Of a DNA stretch of 64,000 bases, positions 1 to 34,220 are shown piece after piece. The number at the start of each line of letters is the position of its first letter. Positions within the stretch are counted from its first letter, which is position 1. Both the position numbers and the translations under genes were made by a program. Source of the stretch: Larimichthys crocea (taxonomy: Eukaryota > Chordata > Actinopteri > Sciaenidae); the NCBI RefSeq assembly GCF_000972845.2, contig NC_040013.1, forward strand, positions 3,338,642 to 3,402,641. The letters are read 5' to 3'. Below the pieces are notes generated by a model that was given only the letters and a program-made list of their open reading frames with translations, had not been told where the DNA came from and did no database searches.

Positions 1-114
1 CAAAAAATAAAAAAATCAGCTGCTGTTGTCCCCACATCTCTAGGTTCAGAGCTTTATTGTCCCTCCAGGGGAAATTTGGTTTGCAGTGACAATGCAACTT
101 ACACAACAAACAAT

Positions 115-478
115 AAGAAGAAGAAGATATACTTTATTTATCCCTCAATGGGGAAATTCTTTTTTCACTCTATTTTTTTATTTTGACATGCATTTTAACC
201 CAGACACACACATGCAGTACAAGGTACAAGGGCTCATAGACATGCAAACGTGGAGAGAGAGATGGTGGAGTGATGGGCAGCCAGCCAGACCAGCGCCCAG
301 TGAGCGGTTGTGGGGGATCGGTGCCTTGCTCAAGGGCACCTCGGCAGTGCCCAGGAGGTGAACTGGCACCTCTCCAGCTACCAGTCCACCTTCCATATTT
401 TTTGGTCCATGTGGGACTTAAACCGGCCACCCTCCGGTTCCCAAGCCAAGTCCCTATGGACTGGGCTACTGCCGCCAA
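115..478 (-). repeat. tRNA-derived SINE with a LINE-like 3' tail
   Basis: Read on the minus strand, the element starts near 478 with a tRNA-like head. A box A-like stretch lies at 450-468 (TAGCCCAGTCCATAGG) and a box B-like stretch at 414-424 (GGTTTAAGTCC). A body follows, then a tail at about 117-160 containing AATAAAGTATAT and CTT triplets. The tail resembles the 3' ends of the LINE copies at 39080-39315 and 56690-56750 (GGATTAATAAAGT-type). The internal polymerase III promoter boxes are what I see; mobilisation by a partner LINE is inferred from the shared tail. No protein is encoded. Confidence 0.6.
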
Positions 479-661
479 ACAAACAGTGACATAGAACAAT
501 GATGCAAAGTAAAGCAACCAAAACTTGATTTAAACAATCCTAAATGAAGTAAGAATATAAGTGACAGAAGGCAAAAAGTCTATAAAAGATAAAAAGATAA
601 ACAAATGCACACAAGAAACGGTGCAATTTAAGAGTTGTGCAAATTAATTGCATTGATTGCA

Positions 662-1180
662 CGTGGAACAAAGGAGAATTTATACATTACATTACATTAC
701 ATTGCATTTTACAAGACGCATTTATCCAAAGCGACTTACAGAGGAGGACATAAGCTGAGAAAGGTGTAAAGGAGCACAGAGTAGTTGTTAGTTTTTGTTA
801 GTTTTGTTAGTTTTGTTAGGCAGGGAAGCATTCTCGAAACAGAAAGGTTTTTACAAGTTTTTTAAAGGTAGAAAGGGATGTTGCTGTTCTAGTAGCCGTT
901 GGTAGGTCATTCCACCATTTGGGGACGACCACAGAGAAGAGTTTAGAGTGACCTCGCTTTGCGAGAGGCGAGGGTACAACTACAACTATACCTATTTGTT
1001 CGTGCCCTAGGTAGCATGTATCTCCGTCCAGACAGCAGAGGAATAAATTCCTGCAACAATGGGTGTTTAGGGCTAGACAGGATGGACCGAGCCTTCTGTA
1101 GGACTCGTCTGTCAAAGATCTCTGAGAGACAGAGCTGCTGCATGCCAATTATCTTGTTGGCATCTCTCACTATCTGTTGA
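662..1180 (-). mobile_element. Non-LTR retrotransposon (LINE) 3' fragment
   Basis: On the minus strand, 816-1148 translates to a LINE ORF2 C-terminal motif (FSVVVPKWWNDLPTA, then SLSTFKKLVKTFLF), which is the usual end of L2/CR1-type reverse-transcriptase proteins. An overlapping frame at 943-1170 carries another LINE-like stretch (LLSGRRYMLPRARTNRY), so at least one frameshift separates the two parts, or two fragments are joined. Downstream is the fish LINE/SINE tail motif TGTAAGTCGCTTTGG, ending in TGTAA-type short repeats near 662-690. The copy is 5' truncated and dead. Confidence 0.65.
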
Positions 1181-4100
1181 CAGCATCCTTGCTGCTTCCA
1201 CCCGAGTTGGTTGATTTAAAGAAGAGTTCTGAGAGTAGTTGAATATCACACAAGCAAGCTTTATTATTTTAACAGGAGCTCCCTGAGATCTCGCCACAGT
1301 ACACACCAAGCAAGATCGGAATATCTTCCTCAATCTCAAGATAATATATAATCTGCGTAAGGTCACATCCCATACATCCTCCCATCTGTCACAGCCGATC
1401 AAAAAGGAAACCCGCTATTTTGGTGGCAGTCCTAGGTAACTAGGTTAAAGTTTACAACCTCAAGACTGCTCCTTTTATGGCAAAAAGCCAGGTTGTGTGT
1501 CTAAATAACTTGACAGACAACAGACAACTGTTGATCTGAACCTTACCCCAAGTATAGCTGATCAATCAGCAAATGCATATATATATAAAATATGATCAGC
1601 CATTAATAGATGTGTAAAATATCAACCAAACATTAATATATGGTGTTAGGCAATAATATATTTTTATGATGCTATATGTGTGCTCAATCCACATATCCCA
1701 TCAAAAGCTTTACATAACTCTAATTAATTAAAGGCTTGCAACTAGTTTAATACTAGTACTAGCACAATATTTACTGCTGGTGATTTGTACATGCATGCAA
1801 GTCTGCATACAAGTTCACTATTTTATGATTAAAGATTAAAAGCCACCATAAAAATCTGCTAAAAGCCATTTTTATTTAACTTTTACTGCCCAAAACACGT
1901 AAAAACAAAGAGATAATTAATTTCATTATTATATTTGAAATATATATACTCAATGATGATGGTTTAATCATTTTATATTGGTGTATTTTTGGGGCCCCTG
2001 TCAGTCATGGGCCCTTGGAATTGTCCTAACGTCCCCCCCTATACGGCGCCCCTGCAAAGATGTCTTTACTATTAATATATTGTTACGGTTATTCCAGAGG
2101 GGTTTGTTCATATATTGTTCATATGTTGCAACATTTTTATTCCTAAAAACATGGAGAAAATTTTTTTCAAGGCTGGTGACAGCATTTTTTAATTTATGGA
2201 GTGATTAAAAAGAGATATCCAAAATTCCCTCTGTATGTCTATATGTCAACAAAATAAAACAAGAATTGTGAAATGTCTGAGCGAGTATGTGCATATTTAA
2301 TGAGACACTGCCTCATTTGCATATTTAAACATACGTTTTAAGTAAACCTGCATCTATGTCTATTAGTTTTTTACTTATTCACCTGTAGTGTCTCTGCAAA
2401 AGACAAAAGCTGTCATTATGCACACCAAAAGCAGATGTTTTGTAGATTCAAACCAACATTTATAAGAGCAAGAATACTTCTGCAGTAGTTCAGCAATCTA
2501 GGACAGCTCCAGAACATGTCTGTCAGTGATCCTGGCACCAGCCTCACGTCCCTCCTAGAGTCTGACAGACTATAAAGTCTGAGAGTTCGCCTTCATTTCT
2601 CCTCGACAGAGAGAGAAAAAAAAAAGCTGATGTTTGTAGTTTCAGTCAAGGACACATAGATGGATATTGGATGAGGGGAAAAAAATAGAAAGATTTAATC
2701 AAGGCTGTCATCGGTGCCAGGGATTCCACATAACTGCCAGATAGCGTGTTTTGTCTTCCTGGTGTTATTATATAACTTATCTGCACTGGATAATTTTCCT
2801 CTTCCAAGCCCAGAATTTCGCCCGCTCCTTTCATTACACAAATAATGGAACAAGATCTCCACAAGAGAGTGGCTACAACTCACATCTGCTTATGTTCAGA
2901 TTTTGAGGGATTTCAAGCAGATGTCAGTTATTACCCCTCTGGAAAATTCTTTGTAAGGAAAAAAAAAAAAAGAGAGAAATGTTTGTTTTGCGTTACACAA
3001 GCCAGCCCGTCGAACTATTCTGCTGAGGTTTGTTTTATTTAGTCCACTGGATCTACTGGACATTTTGTCTTGGGTCTAAATTGTCAAAAAAAAGTTGATG
3101 GGAGAATGTGAACCACAGTTCACAGGTTTCACCTCACAAACATCCTTCAGGCCTTAGTGGTATGTCATCACAACATAATTCTGGTGAACGTCTTGCATCA
3201 AAACTTCATGTGAGACACATAGTGAGAATCCTGGCCCCTGCAGTCTGCACTGCATCCCAGAAAATGAGCTGTTACAAAACATTTTGGATCGATTTAAACT
3301 ACACAAAATAGGGGAGGGGTGGAGGAAAAGAAAAGAAAAAAAAAAACGTTACACAACTGGCAATAATAGAGGACAGATTTCCTGCTTGGGATGAAATCCA
3401 CCGTCACTTGATCTCAGGGAATGTGCTGCTGGCTCACGCCGGAGAACTGCCTCGCTGCTGGGCTCCTCACACATCAGAATGGCCAAACACCTGCTCGTTC
3501 TGGCAAACTGTCAGTCCGAAAAACCCATCACGGAACAGGAAAACATTATTTTTCTGAGCTACATTTTTCAAAAGTTTAAAAGAGAAACCTTCAAAAACAT
3601 CCAGTGGAATAATTGTGCAATTGCTGTGTTGCTTCCAAGTTTTTTAGGATTGTGTGTGTGTGTGTGTTGTGTTTTTGGTCTTATCAGGTTCAACGAGACA
3701 AGCGAAATGCTTTATGAGGTTTTATTTAAGTTCTCATGCATCAGGAAAGGACAGAGCAATCATTATCCAAACTGCTTTTTCGTCTTCATCTCCAACAGCA
3801 CAATAAAAGCATAAAGACATAAATATCACTGACTTTACAATCATTTATTCACTTGGCAGTCGTTGTAGCGTAATCAATAAATCAATAAATTAAACACTGA
3901 AATAAAAGTGCAGTTTCACAGCAGAGGGAGGGACAATGACTGGGGTGTTATCAGAAGGAAACAATGTGCAGTTTTGTTACATGTTTTACTGCTCACACTG
4001 ACTCAGTGTGCCAAGTGATGTGTCAGAAACAATCGAGGAGGCACACGGTTGTGTTAAATGCAAAATCTCATGACAGATTTTCTATTATAGAGGGAGCTAA

Positions 4101-4302
4101 AAAACACACATCTGCCAACTGAAACCAACATCTGTACGCAGTTTTTTTTCCTAAGATCTCAGACAAGCATCATCTTCGTAACGCTCTGTATTCTTCCGTG
4201 TTTCTTCAGCAGGTTATAAGCATATTTATATGATTTTTTTTTGTTTAACGAGCAAGGGTTGCTCTCCTTTCACTGTGCCAAAGCTCAAGAGGCATCTTTG
4301 TG
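1181..4302. other. Intergenic, no gene recognised
   Basis: No coding region could be supported. The segment is AT-rich with short poly-A/T runs. At 1985-2054 there is a GC-rich patch (GGGGCCCCTGT through GGCGCCCCTG) resembling one end of an hAT-like element read from 2054 on the minus strand (CAGGGGCGCC), but I found no matching second end. Sequence just downstream of the star stop codon (below 4303) is presumably its 3' UTR; I did not identify a convincing poly(A) signal. Confidence 0.5.
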
Positions 4303-6317
4303 TCAGCAGGCGTGAGCCATCTCCATAGAAACATTATTAGCCATCCTTTGCCTGAGGTGGTTGGCAAAGTCCACCTGCGTCTGAGAGAGCACTTTGTTTA
4401 TGATTGTCTTCGGGATCCAGCCCTGCACACGACACAGACAAAGACAAAGACGGTGTTAGGCTGGGTGACATGATGCTGCTTGGTTCTTGTAAATCAGTGT
4501 GATCACTGTGGGGGGAAAAAACACAGTCATATACCTTTAGATCTATATTTAGTAACCAGGTGAACTTGGTCTTATTTGGGTCTTCAGCACAGGGCTTCAT
4601 GACTATACAGGTAGGTCCATTCTCCGCTCTGAAACATAGAATGATCATTGTATTAATTTAAATGGCATCCACCCATTGCACACAAATAATATGAATTCTC
4701 TGTAAGTAGAGTAGTGGAGTAGCCTACTCTTACTTATTTTTCAGTCTGCATGGAGTATACCAACTTATAAATCTTCTCTGATGCACATCATTCAGTAAGA
4801 ATGTGTGGAGTAGGTAATAGTTGACTCAAATTGCAGAATTATGTAGTGTCTCACTCCTCTGTGGGACAATATTCATTATAAAATCTGCACCTCTTCTGTA
4901 GCTAATGCTGTTTCATAATACTCTTGGGTAAAGCAGGAGAAATTAAGTTGCAATGTGCAAAAATATAGGCCCATTTTTATCCTTTTCTGGACAAATTAAG
5001 ATTATACCATTTCTACTGCATGCATGCCCATATCACAACAAGAGAGTAAGAGTTATCTCCGCCTGGCTCACCTGACCACACCCCTCTGTTCAGGCATGTT
5101 CGGGTGCTTAGTGGACATCCCAGCCAGGAAGCAGGTTGAGCCTCGACGCTTGGCACAGCGGACGCTGACAAAGTCCCTCGGTCCCACCACGTTACCTGGT
5201 GTCTCTGCAGACACCTCGTGGGTAACCATTGTTTCCTTGCCGATCTTTTGAAGGATCTGTGGCATCACATAGTGAAACTTCAACATTCTCGGATAGATGT
5301 GTCTCTTTCATAAATGCGAGAACGTGCCGCCTCTCTCTCTCTTTTACCTTGACCTGCTTGACGTTTGGGTTCCACTCCCCCATCTGCTCCATGTTTCCCA
5401 CCAGCTCATTGTAAAGATTGTCAGGATGTTGCTCCAACATTACTTCCAGCTTGAACACCTTCCCGATGTCGGGCAGCATTTTACTCAGGACTTTGTCTCC
5501 ATTTGCCTGAGGAAGGGTTTTAAACAAGTACTGCAAGTATTCATATATTTTCTTTCACATTTCATCAAATATACAGTGGATGATGTTGAAACCTCATCAG
5601 TCGTGAGAGCATCAAACATCTGCAACTTAAAGAATACTTAAAGTGAAATGTGTCCTGTCTCTGTACTCACAGCCACAGTTTCAATGGTCCAGCCGTCTTG
5701 TTCGCTGAGGATGCTGATGGCCTTCTGCAGTGCATCCTCACCTTGCTTCACATAAGACATCTCCTGCTCGTTGTACCCCTGCTCCTCTTCAATACGAGCA
5801 CCTAAAACAAAGAGCGCAGGGAGTCAAAAGTCGACTTCCACCTTTATGTTTCTGTATTTTCAGGGTAGATACGTCACAAGCGAAACACTTCAGCTTCCAT
5901 CTGTGTCTCAAATGATCACTCACTGAGGAAGGAGCTCCGTCGGCGGACTTGACTGATCCAGTTACTGGAGCCTGGACCTGCCAGTCTGTTCAGCTCATGG
6001 TGAATAGCCACCATGGCATTCTTCCTCAAACCTACGAGACAGAGGCAAAATGTGCACAGTTACTACAGCTATAAACCCATTCATTACTCATCCAGTACAT
6101 CAAAAGAAGGAAAATAACAAGAAATAACATGAACAGTTGTTGCTTCATTCATTCAGCCTCTCTGACTCAGGACTCCATTGAGAAAATGTGCGTTTTTGAG
6201 CAAAACTAGGCCAAGAAACTGAGAGTCAGTCTAAACAGGATTCTTTTACTCACCTGTCATGTTCCTCATATGCCGGTAGGAGATGCCAGCACACAGTTTG
6301 AAGGTTGCAGGCAGCAT
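4303..6317 (-). CDS. star: Steroidogenic acute regulatory protein (StAR)
   Basis: Moves cholesterol to the inner mitochondrial membrane, the rate-limiting step of steroid hormone synthesis. Seven coding exons (minus strand): 6317-6254, 6031-5924, 5801-5671, 5506-5348, 5256-5072, 4628-4535, 4422-4303. All boundaries are GT..AG and the phases join without a frameshift, giving 286 aa (human 285). The N-terminus ([20 protein letters not shown]) fits the mitochondrial targeting leader. The START domain follows from about residue 70, with family stretches such as [33 protein letters not shown] and [20 protein letters not shown]. The protein ends EMAHAC, as in other fish StAR. The ATG at 6317 is the first in the exon and lies about 140 nt downstream of the expected start of a TATA-driven transcript. 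The gene lies tail-first next to grk5l on the same strand, as STAR lies beside LSM1 in human 8p11.23. It is intact. Confidence 0.97.
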
Positions 6318-6487
6318 TTTTTTTTCTGTTACAGGAGTGTTAAGAGAACTGTAAAACTATAAAAGCAAGTCAACCGCAGAGTTTCAATATCTGACTGAGC
6401 TGTAAATCTTCTCGGAAGAGGTGCACGAACAGAACAGTGCTGGTGGAGAGGATTTGGATTTCTGTCTGTAGGCTTTTGCAAGTGCTG

Positions 6488-6496
6488 TATATATAA
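6488..6496 (-). promoter_or_regulatory. star: TATA box of star
   Basis: On the minus strand the sequence is TTATATATA, about 170 nt upstream of the star ATG at 6317. Transcription would start near 6455-6465, leaving a 5' UTR of about 140 nt with no intron needed. StAR genes typically have a TATA-like promoter controlled by NR5A1 (SF-1). CCAAGGTTG at about 6582-6590 (plus) is one base off the SF-1 consensus; that assignment is tentative. Confidence 0.6.
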
Positions 6497-6660
6497 GAGG
6501 ACCGGTCACAAGGCCGCAGTGCTATCACTGTGTAGATAAACACACACACATCACCTCACTGTTCCAACGGCCATGTCGCCAAGGTTGCCTGGCGGACACG
6601 ACGAGCATGTCTCAGACTCTCACAAACACTGTGTCAGATAACGTCCAGTGCTCAGGCCCA

Positions 6661-6667
6661 CACACAC

Positions 6668-6764
<97 letters not shown>

Positions 6765-6768
6765 CATT
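6661..6768. repeat. (CA)n microsatellite, ~108 bp
   Basis: An almost pure CA dinucleotide array with two CG interruptions (near 6672 and 6757). It lies about 170 bp upstream of the star TATA box, so it is in the proximal promoter region. It will be length-polymorphic. The open frames predicted through it in both strands are artefacts of the repeat. Confidence 0.97.
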
Positions 6769-9700
6769 CCCATACCAGTGGGCGAATGATGACACTGCCC
6801 AAAAAAAGAGGTCAGTGGAAGAGACCCTGAGTGATTCATCCATCCCTTCATGGTCCATTACAGCCTAAACGCTCACTGGAATTTGAGGGCAAAGTTTTTC
6901 TATTGAGTTTGGCTTGTTTCTTCCCTGTTATGATTGATATCTTGTGCAAGAAGCATATCTCTAATGTCATTATCACCGTGCAAGCTATTAACCCTAATCT
7001 TCTGTTTGGGGTGCTGGAGAATTTAGGGTCACTTTAACAGCTCAGGAAACATACTTAACATTGTTTTATCTCTTTAATACTAAAAAAGAATACAACGCTT
7101 TCTCTTGATTTAGTGAGAATTGCTTATAAACATGATTTTGAACTGATGATATGTTCCAGACGCGCTACAGAAATAGATACATTGCTTCTTTTTCTGTCTC
7201 AGAGATTGTAAAACAGCTCTATGCTACATATCACGGATTGGTGCTGTTTGGATCTGTTTTTGGAGTTTTACAACAGTTTGTTCATAAAAGGACTAACAGG
7301 GAGTCTAACTGACCCCAATCATAAGTCACATCACTATGCAGACTGTATATTTATTCATTAGTGAGTGACTATTTGTTCCTGAATTGTTGATATTGCACAT
7401 AAAATGTTAAATATTGTCTTATTTTGGTGTAATAACAGTATAATTACAATGATGTGAAGTCCAGTTTGTGTCAAAAGAAGCAGCTACCAGGTCAGTAGTA
7501 TGGCTAATATTGTAATTATTAGTATTTACCCATGTACAAATGGAGGGTCAAACCTTAAGGAAGTAATATAAACAAAATTTAAGTTTTGAGTTATGACAGT
7601 TAGGATTCAAATATACCCTTAATGTTACAGTAATTATTGACAGTTAGGATTCAAATATACCCTTAATGTTACAGTAATTATATGATGCTGCAGAAATACG
7701 ACAATAGATCATCCTAAATGTTACACACTGGAGCTTTAAACACTTTTAAATACATGTATTTGGGTAAAATATGTGTGATAGACAACAGACACAGATGATA
7801 GAGACCACAGGGGCTGTACAGTATGTAAGTGAAGGCTAAACAAAACTACTCAGCGAGGGTTTAATATTGTTCAAAAGCAGCCCTGTCAGTTTTTCCATGG
7901 CGGTTAGACTTGTTAAACATCACATTTCATAATACCAACATCCACACACCAGCTTTGTGACTCTGCTTCAGCTTTTTCTGATTGAATCACGCTCTGGAAG
8001 TTTTTCCAAAAGGCTTGCTTAATCGTCAAACGGCACACCACGATCTGTTAATAACATGTTTTATCAAGGCGCTCGCATGTTTTGACAACCTTGCTTACTC
8101 CGTCCAAGCAAAATCCAAACTATCTAACGGCAATATTGCCTCAGCGAGCTGCACGTCAAACGTGCGCTCAGAGTCAACAATGCACATGACCACAGGAATG
8201 GAAACCTGTCCAGAGAGGAGCAGGCCATCTGATTAGCCAACAGGAATGCACGCATGGAAAACAGATTAATAAAGACAAACTGAAGTCACCTTAACCTGCA
8301 ACCTCACATCCTTCTGGCTTGATGGCAGGAATTATCCATGAGTCCCTCTGGCCTTCTGCAGGGTGAGTTCTCTCTTTTAATATGGGAACACACCGGCCCT
8401 AGTATTATCTAACCTATTACTCAGCCACAGTGGACAGTCCAGGCACCCATGACTCTTGTACTGTGAAGCTCCTTTTTCTGAGACAAAGAATCAGGAGCCA
8501 AAGTGGGTCATATGCCTGTTTCTAATGGCTCCCTATCTGACAAGAGCAGCATTATATTTTAATGAGCCTCGGCCCTGGATTACACTGCAGTTCTCTTACT
8601 GGCAAAGGTTTAAGAACCTGAAGAAGGTTAAAGAGTCTCTGCCTTTCTGTACTTTAGCTGCTGATGTCCAGACGAGGAAATCATTACTTAACACAGCATT
8701 ACGAGCCTCGGAGGCTTGGATTTTATGAGGACACTGGGACGGTTTTTGGATTTTTCTTCTGTTGCTCGCAGGCTTTAGAAAAAGATGTTTGCGTCCATAG
8801 CTCCTCCATAATCTCACTCTGTTGTGGCCGTCTGGTTTCAGGCTACACTAATCTAATTTATTCACATTCCTCAAAGTAGGCACCTTTGTTTTATCTCACG
8901 AGACAGGCGGTGATGGCATTCGCCTGCAATATGATGAGTTTGTAACTTCTTAAGGTTGACTGTGAGAAAGAGTTGATAACAGTGTTTGTTTTCAGATATG
9001 CCGCGGTGCATGAGGTAATGAAAATATCATCTTCTTGCACGAGATGCAAAGTTATTTAATTAATTTACATGGAGACAGTGCATGTGCACATGTGCACAAT
9101 GAAGAAATTTCAGTGTAGATTTTGCAGGATAACATTTACAGTCGCTTGCTTTGTGCAAACGTGTATTGTGACGTTCAGATGAGGCTTCAGCAGTCAGAGT
9201 TAGTTAGTATTTTTCAAAGTTATAGTGCTTTTATTTTGAAATTCCCTCATTATTTGTTCTGTTTTCTTGCTGATAGCAACACAAATATGGAATTGTGTCC
9301 TAAAAGACCCCCACAGTGAATCTTTAGGAAATTGATTTGTCTAACTCAAACTGCTTTGGCTGAATTTATGAATATATTTTAGGCATATTTCACAGTCACC
9401 CACATCTTTTAAATCGAAATCACATCTAAAAAAGACAGATACAGCAACTAAAACCTGTTTCAATATACATAAGAGAGGAGTACTGTGTGAACCTACACTT
9501 TTATTGACCTTTATTTAATTAGGGAAGGTGCCATTGCACACAGACAGTGGCACAAATGAAGAAAGAGTATATTAAAACATTAAAAATAAATAAATAAGTT
9601 GCCTGCTTGGAGGAGAACATAGTTATGGTCATGTTTTCCTAAAACTGTAAAATAATAAGAATAATTTACTACTAGAAGCAATTCTTTCTTCATTTCACAT

Positions 9701-9990
9701 CCTCAATAAGTACTTATAGTTAGGCACATTCATGAAACATTCTCACCTTATCATACAACTGCACAATAAGTGTCTATGTACCTGTGAGGATATATTGTAT
9801 TTGTGGTTCATAACGTCACTGAAATAGTAGCAGCATTGTGTGACTATCAAAGAGCTTTGCTGTTTTCTGTTCCATAACAAAACGGCGAGTAGTAAAATGA
9901 CATCTCTGATGGTTTAGATGTATTTGAATAGGAAGCAGGAAATGTTCTGTGGTCACAGGAGGGAATAAAGAGACGGGAATACCGTGGAGT
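6769..9990. other. star-grk5l intergenic region
   Basis: Sequence between the star promoter and the 3' end of grk5l. I see no coding exon with splice sites on either strand. It contains the 44-bp tandem duplication at 7595-7682, short AT-rich tracts and (near 9500-9600) a fragment resembling a fish interspersed repeat. The rest is unassigned. Confidence 0.5.
7595..7682. repeat. Perfect 44-bp tandem duplication (2 copies)
   Basis: The unit beginning GACAGTTAGGATTC starts at 7595 and again at 7639. The two copies appear identical by eye, so the duplication is recent or homogenised. No coding content. Confidence 0.9.
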
Positions 9991-10010
9991 ACTCAAACTA
10001 TAGCACAGAG

Positions 10011-10016
10011 TTTATT
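10011..10016 (-). terminator. grk5l: Likely poly(A) signal of grk5l
   Basis: AATAAA on the minus strand, 2.2 kb downstream of the grk5l stop codon (12249). The intervening sequence has no other gene and is rich in T/A runs and (GT)n, typical of a long 3' UTR. Inferred from position; transcript ends would settle it. Confidence 0.45.
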
Positions 10017-10146
10017 GGGACTTGAAGGACACAGTGGGATTGGCTTTCACATGCACTCAGCACTCTGCTGTACATCACATTAAGAAGAATCATCTCCTCT
10101 CCGACATCCTTTTTTCCCTTCACTTCCAACAAAACTGTGCGAAGTC

Positions 10147-10157
10147 TGTGTGTGTGT

Positions 10158-10193
<36 letters not shown>
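10147..10193. repeat. (GT)n microsatellite
   Basis: GT array with one C interruption, inside the presumed grk5l 3' UTR. Similar but shorter arrays occur in the grk5l 3' region at about 11182-11210, 11693-11711 and 12206-12223. Confidence 0.9.
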
Positions 10194-10196
<3 letters not shown>

Positions 10197-11091
10197 ACGC
10201 GTTTCCCCAGCGAGACAAACAGAGCATGACAAGTCAGAGAACAAACAAAGTGCTGATGTCTGTGTGGGCATTGTCTGGGAGATCATGCTAACAAGGAGGC
10301 ACTTTAGTCTGATTGAGATTTTTTTTAAATATATATATATTTATATCCTTTTCATATCAAGTACGCAGAGAAAATAAAGAGGAAAAAAAAACAGGCTTGT
10401 GTGTGTTTGAATAAAATGACTGCATGGACCAGCTTTCACTATCTCAAATAGGGAAAATACCACATTCTTAAAAACAAGCGGAAGAGATCGAGCTCTTCCT
10501 CCCTTTTTTTCTTTATCGGCTGTGCTGCTGCGAGAAGGCCACTTCATTGTGTGGTGTTTTGCAGGGGATCGCCTGGTGTCTTCCTCTCCTTCCTCTGGCA
10601 TGAAAAAAACTGGACCGATTGAAATAAAAACCTGTAGCTGTTGATACCCTGTGTCTTGAGACGGTTGGACACAGAACAAGACAGAGGAAGACCCTTTAGA
10701 TTTGTGAGGCATAAGTGTAAAGGGGGCGAATATATATATATATAAAAAAAACCTGTACATGTGACAACAATGGCTATGCAGCAGTATCTAGGGAGAACAA
10801 GAACACTTTTGTATGTAGAAAACAAGCGGCGTGTGACAATATCAATACAATAATGTGCCTTAATGATCAGAGGTAAAAACATTTTCATTTGGTGAAGAAA
10901 CAGCATGACAGTTTTCTTTCTTTTTTTGTTTTTTAAATTGTGCAACTTGTACGTCAGGCTGAGTGCATGTGTTCCTCTCCACTCCACAGGGGGCGGGGGA
11001 CTGTGCGGAAAAAATTGAGCAAAAAAAAAAAAAAAAAACCCAAAAGATTTCTGCTTCTGTACAGCATATTAATTAATTTTTCAAACTTTAC

Positions 11092-11178
11092 ATTAATGTC
11101 AAATATAAAGTGACACTGTAAACCGAGGGAGACGTCATTAATGTCAAATATAAAGTGACACTGTAAACCGAGGGAGAC

Positions 11179-11181
<3 letters not shown>
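11092..11181. repeat. Perfect 45-bp tandem duplication (2 copies)
   Basis: A 45-bp unit beginning ATTAATGTCAAATA starts at 11092 and repeats at 11137, immediately followed by a (GT)n tract. It lies in the presumed 3' UTR of grk5l. The copies look identical. Confidence 0.9.
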
Positions 11182-11210
<29 letters not shown>

Positions 11211-12248
11211 TGTACGGTATACTATGGAATGAGGTATGCAGAAGCGAAAAAGGGATACAGCTGTCCATACTTACACTTGTCCATGCAATGAAAACACAAC
11301 ACGATTCTCACAATTCTGTCTATCCATGTCTGTATGCATGTTCTGTGTGTATGTGTGCTTTAAGCGTTATGATATGTCTGCAGGCTCATATTTAGAGAAA
11401 GTGTATAAAACGGATCACACGCTCTGATCCTCCTGTGGTTCTAAACGACGGCTGAAAACCTTCCAAAAAATAAAAAATAAAATCAAACATGACAACAGTA
11501 TCACAAAAAAAAACTAAACTGTAATCTTTGGCCTGAGTGTACGCAAGGCAATGTACATTTATGTGTTGAGGTTTGTTGAGGTGATGTGTTCTGAATGTTT
11601 AGGAGTGATCTGAGGTATGGGAGGTGGAAAAAAAAAACAAAAACAGAAAAAGAATAAGTTAGAGTTGTTACAGATGGTGGACACTCGCAGGTGTGTGTGT
11701 GTGTGTGTGTGGATGGATTCGATGGAGAGAGATACGGGTATGAGATACAGGCCAGAAAGTAAAAGGACTGAAAATGAGTGAAATTCCTTTTTTTTGGAAA
11801 AACAAACAAACAAACAAAAAAAAATTCACCAAGACCCCATCTTCTATTCCCTGTGGTGGTCTTTATTATACAGTGGATCCCCTGAATATTAGCTTGTTTT
11901 CTATCCTTTTCTGTTTTCGTCAGCGTCAGTGGCTCTGCTCTATAGTCCAACAATCCTGAGGGTAAGTAAAGTTTGTCCAAATATTTCCAAACGTCTCCGC
12001 AACATTGACCAACCCAACTACAAATGCCCGGGGTCCCAGGGCATGGTCAACCCCCCTCCCGCTCCCACCCCTAACCCACCCACCCACACCCACCCACCCC
12101 ATGGGCTGACCGTTTAGGCTTCTAGACAGGCTGTCTCCGGCTGCTGCTCAGGCCCTGGCTGTGGACCAATCAGCAGCGGGGAAGCCCCTCGGAGCTCCTT
12201 CCCTTTGTGTGTGTGTGTGTGTGTGGCTCCCACACTGCCACTGTGCCA

Positions 12249-34220
<21,972 letters not shown>

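Noticed and set aside
6607..6858. Several open frames on both strands encoding poly(His-Thr) or poly(Cys-Val)
   Set aside because: Pure products of the (CA)n microsatellite.
10341..10987. Minus-strand frames of 139 and 147 codons
   Set aside because: Located in the presumed grk5l 3' UTR, A/T-run rich, no recognisable family.
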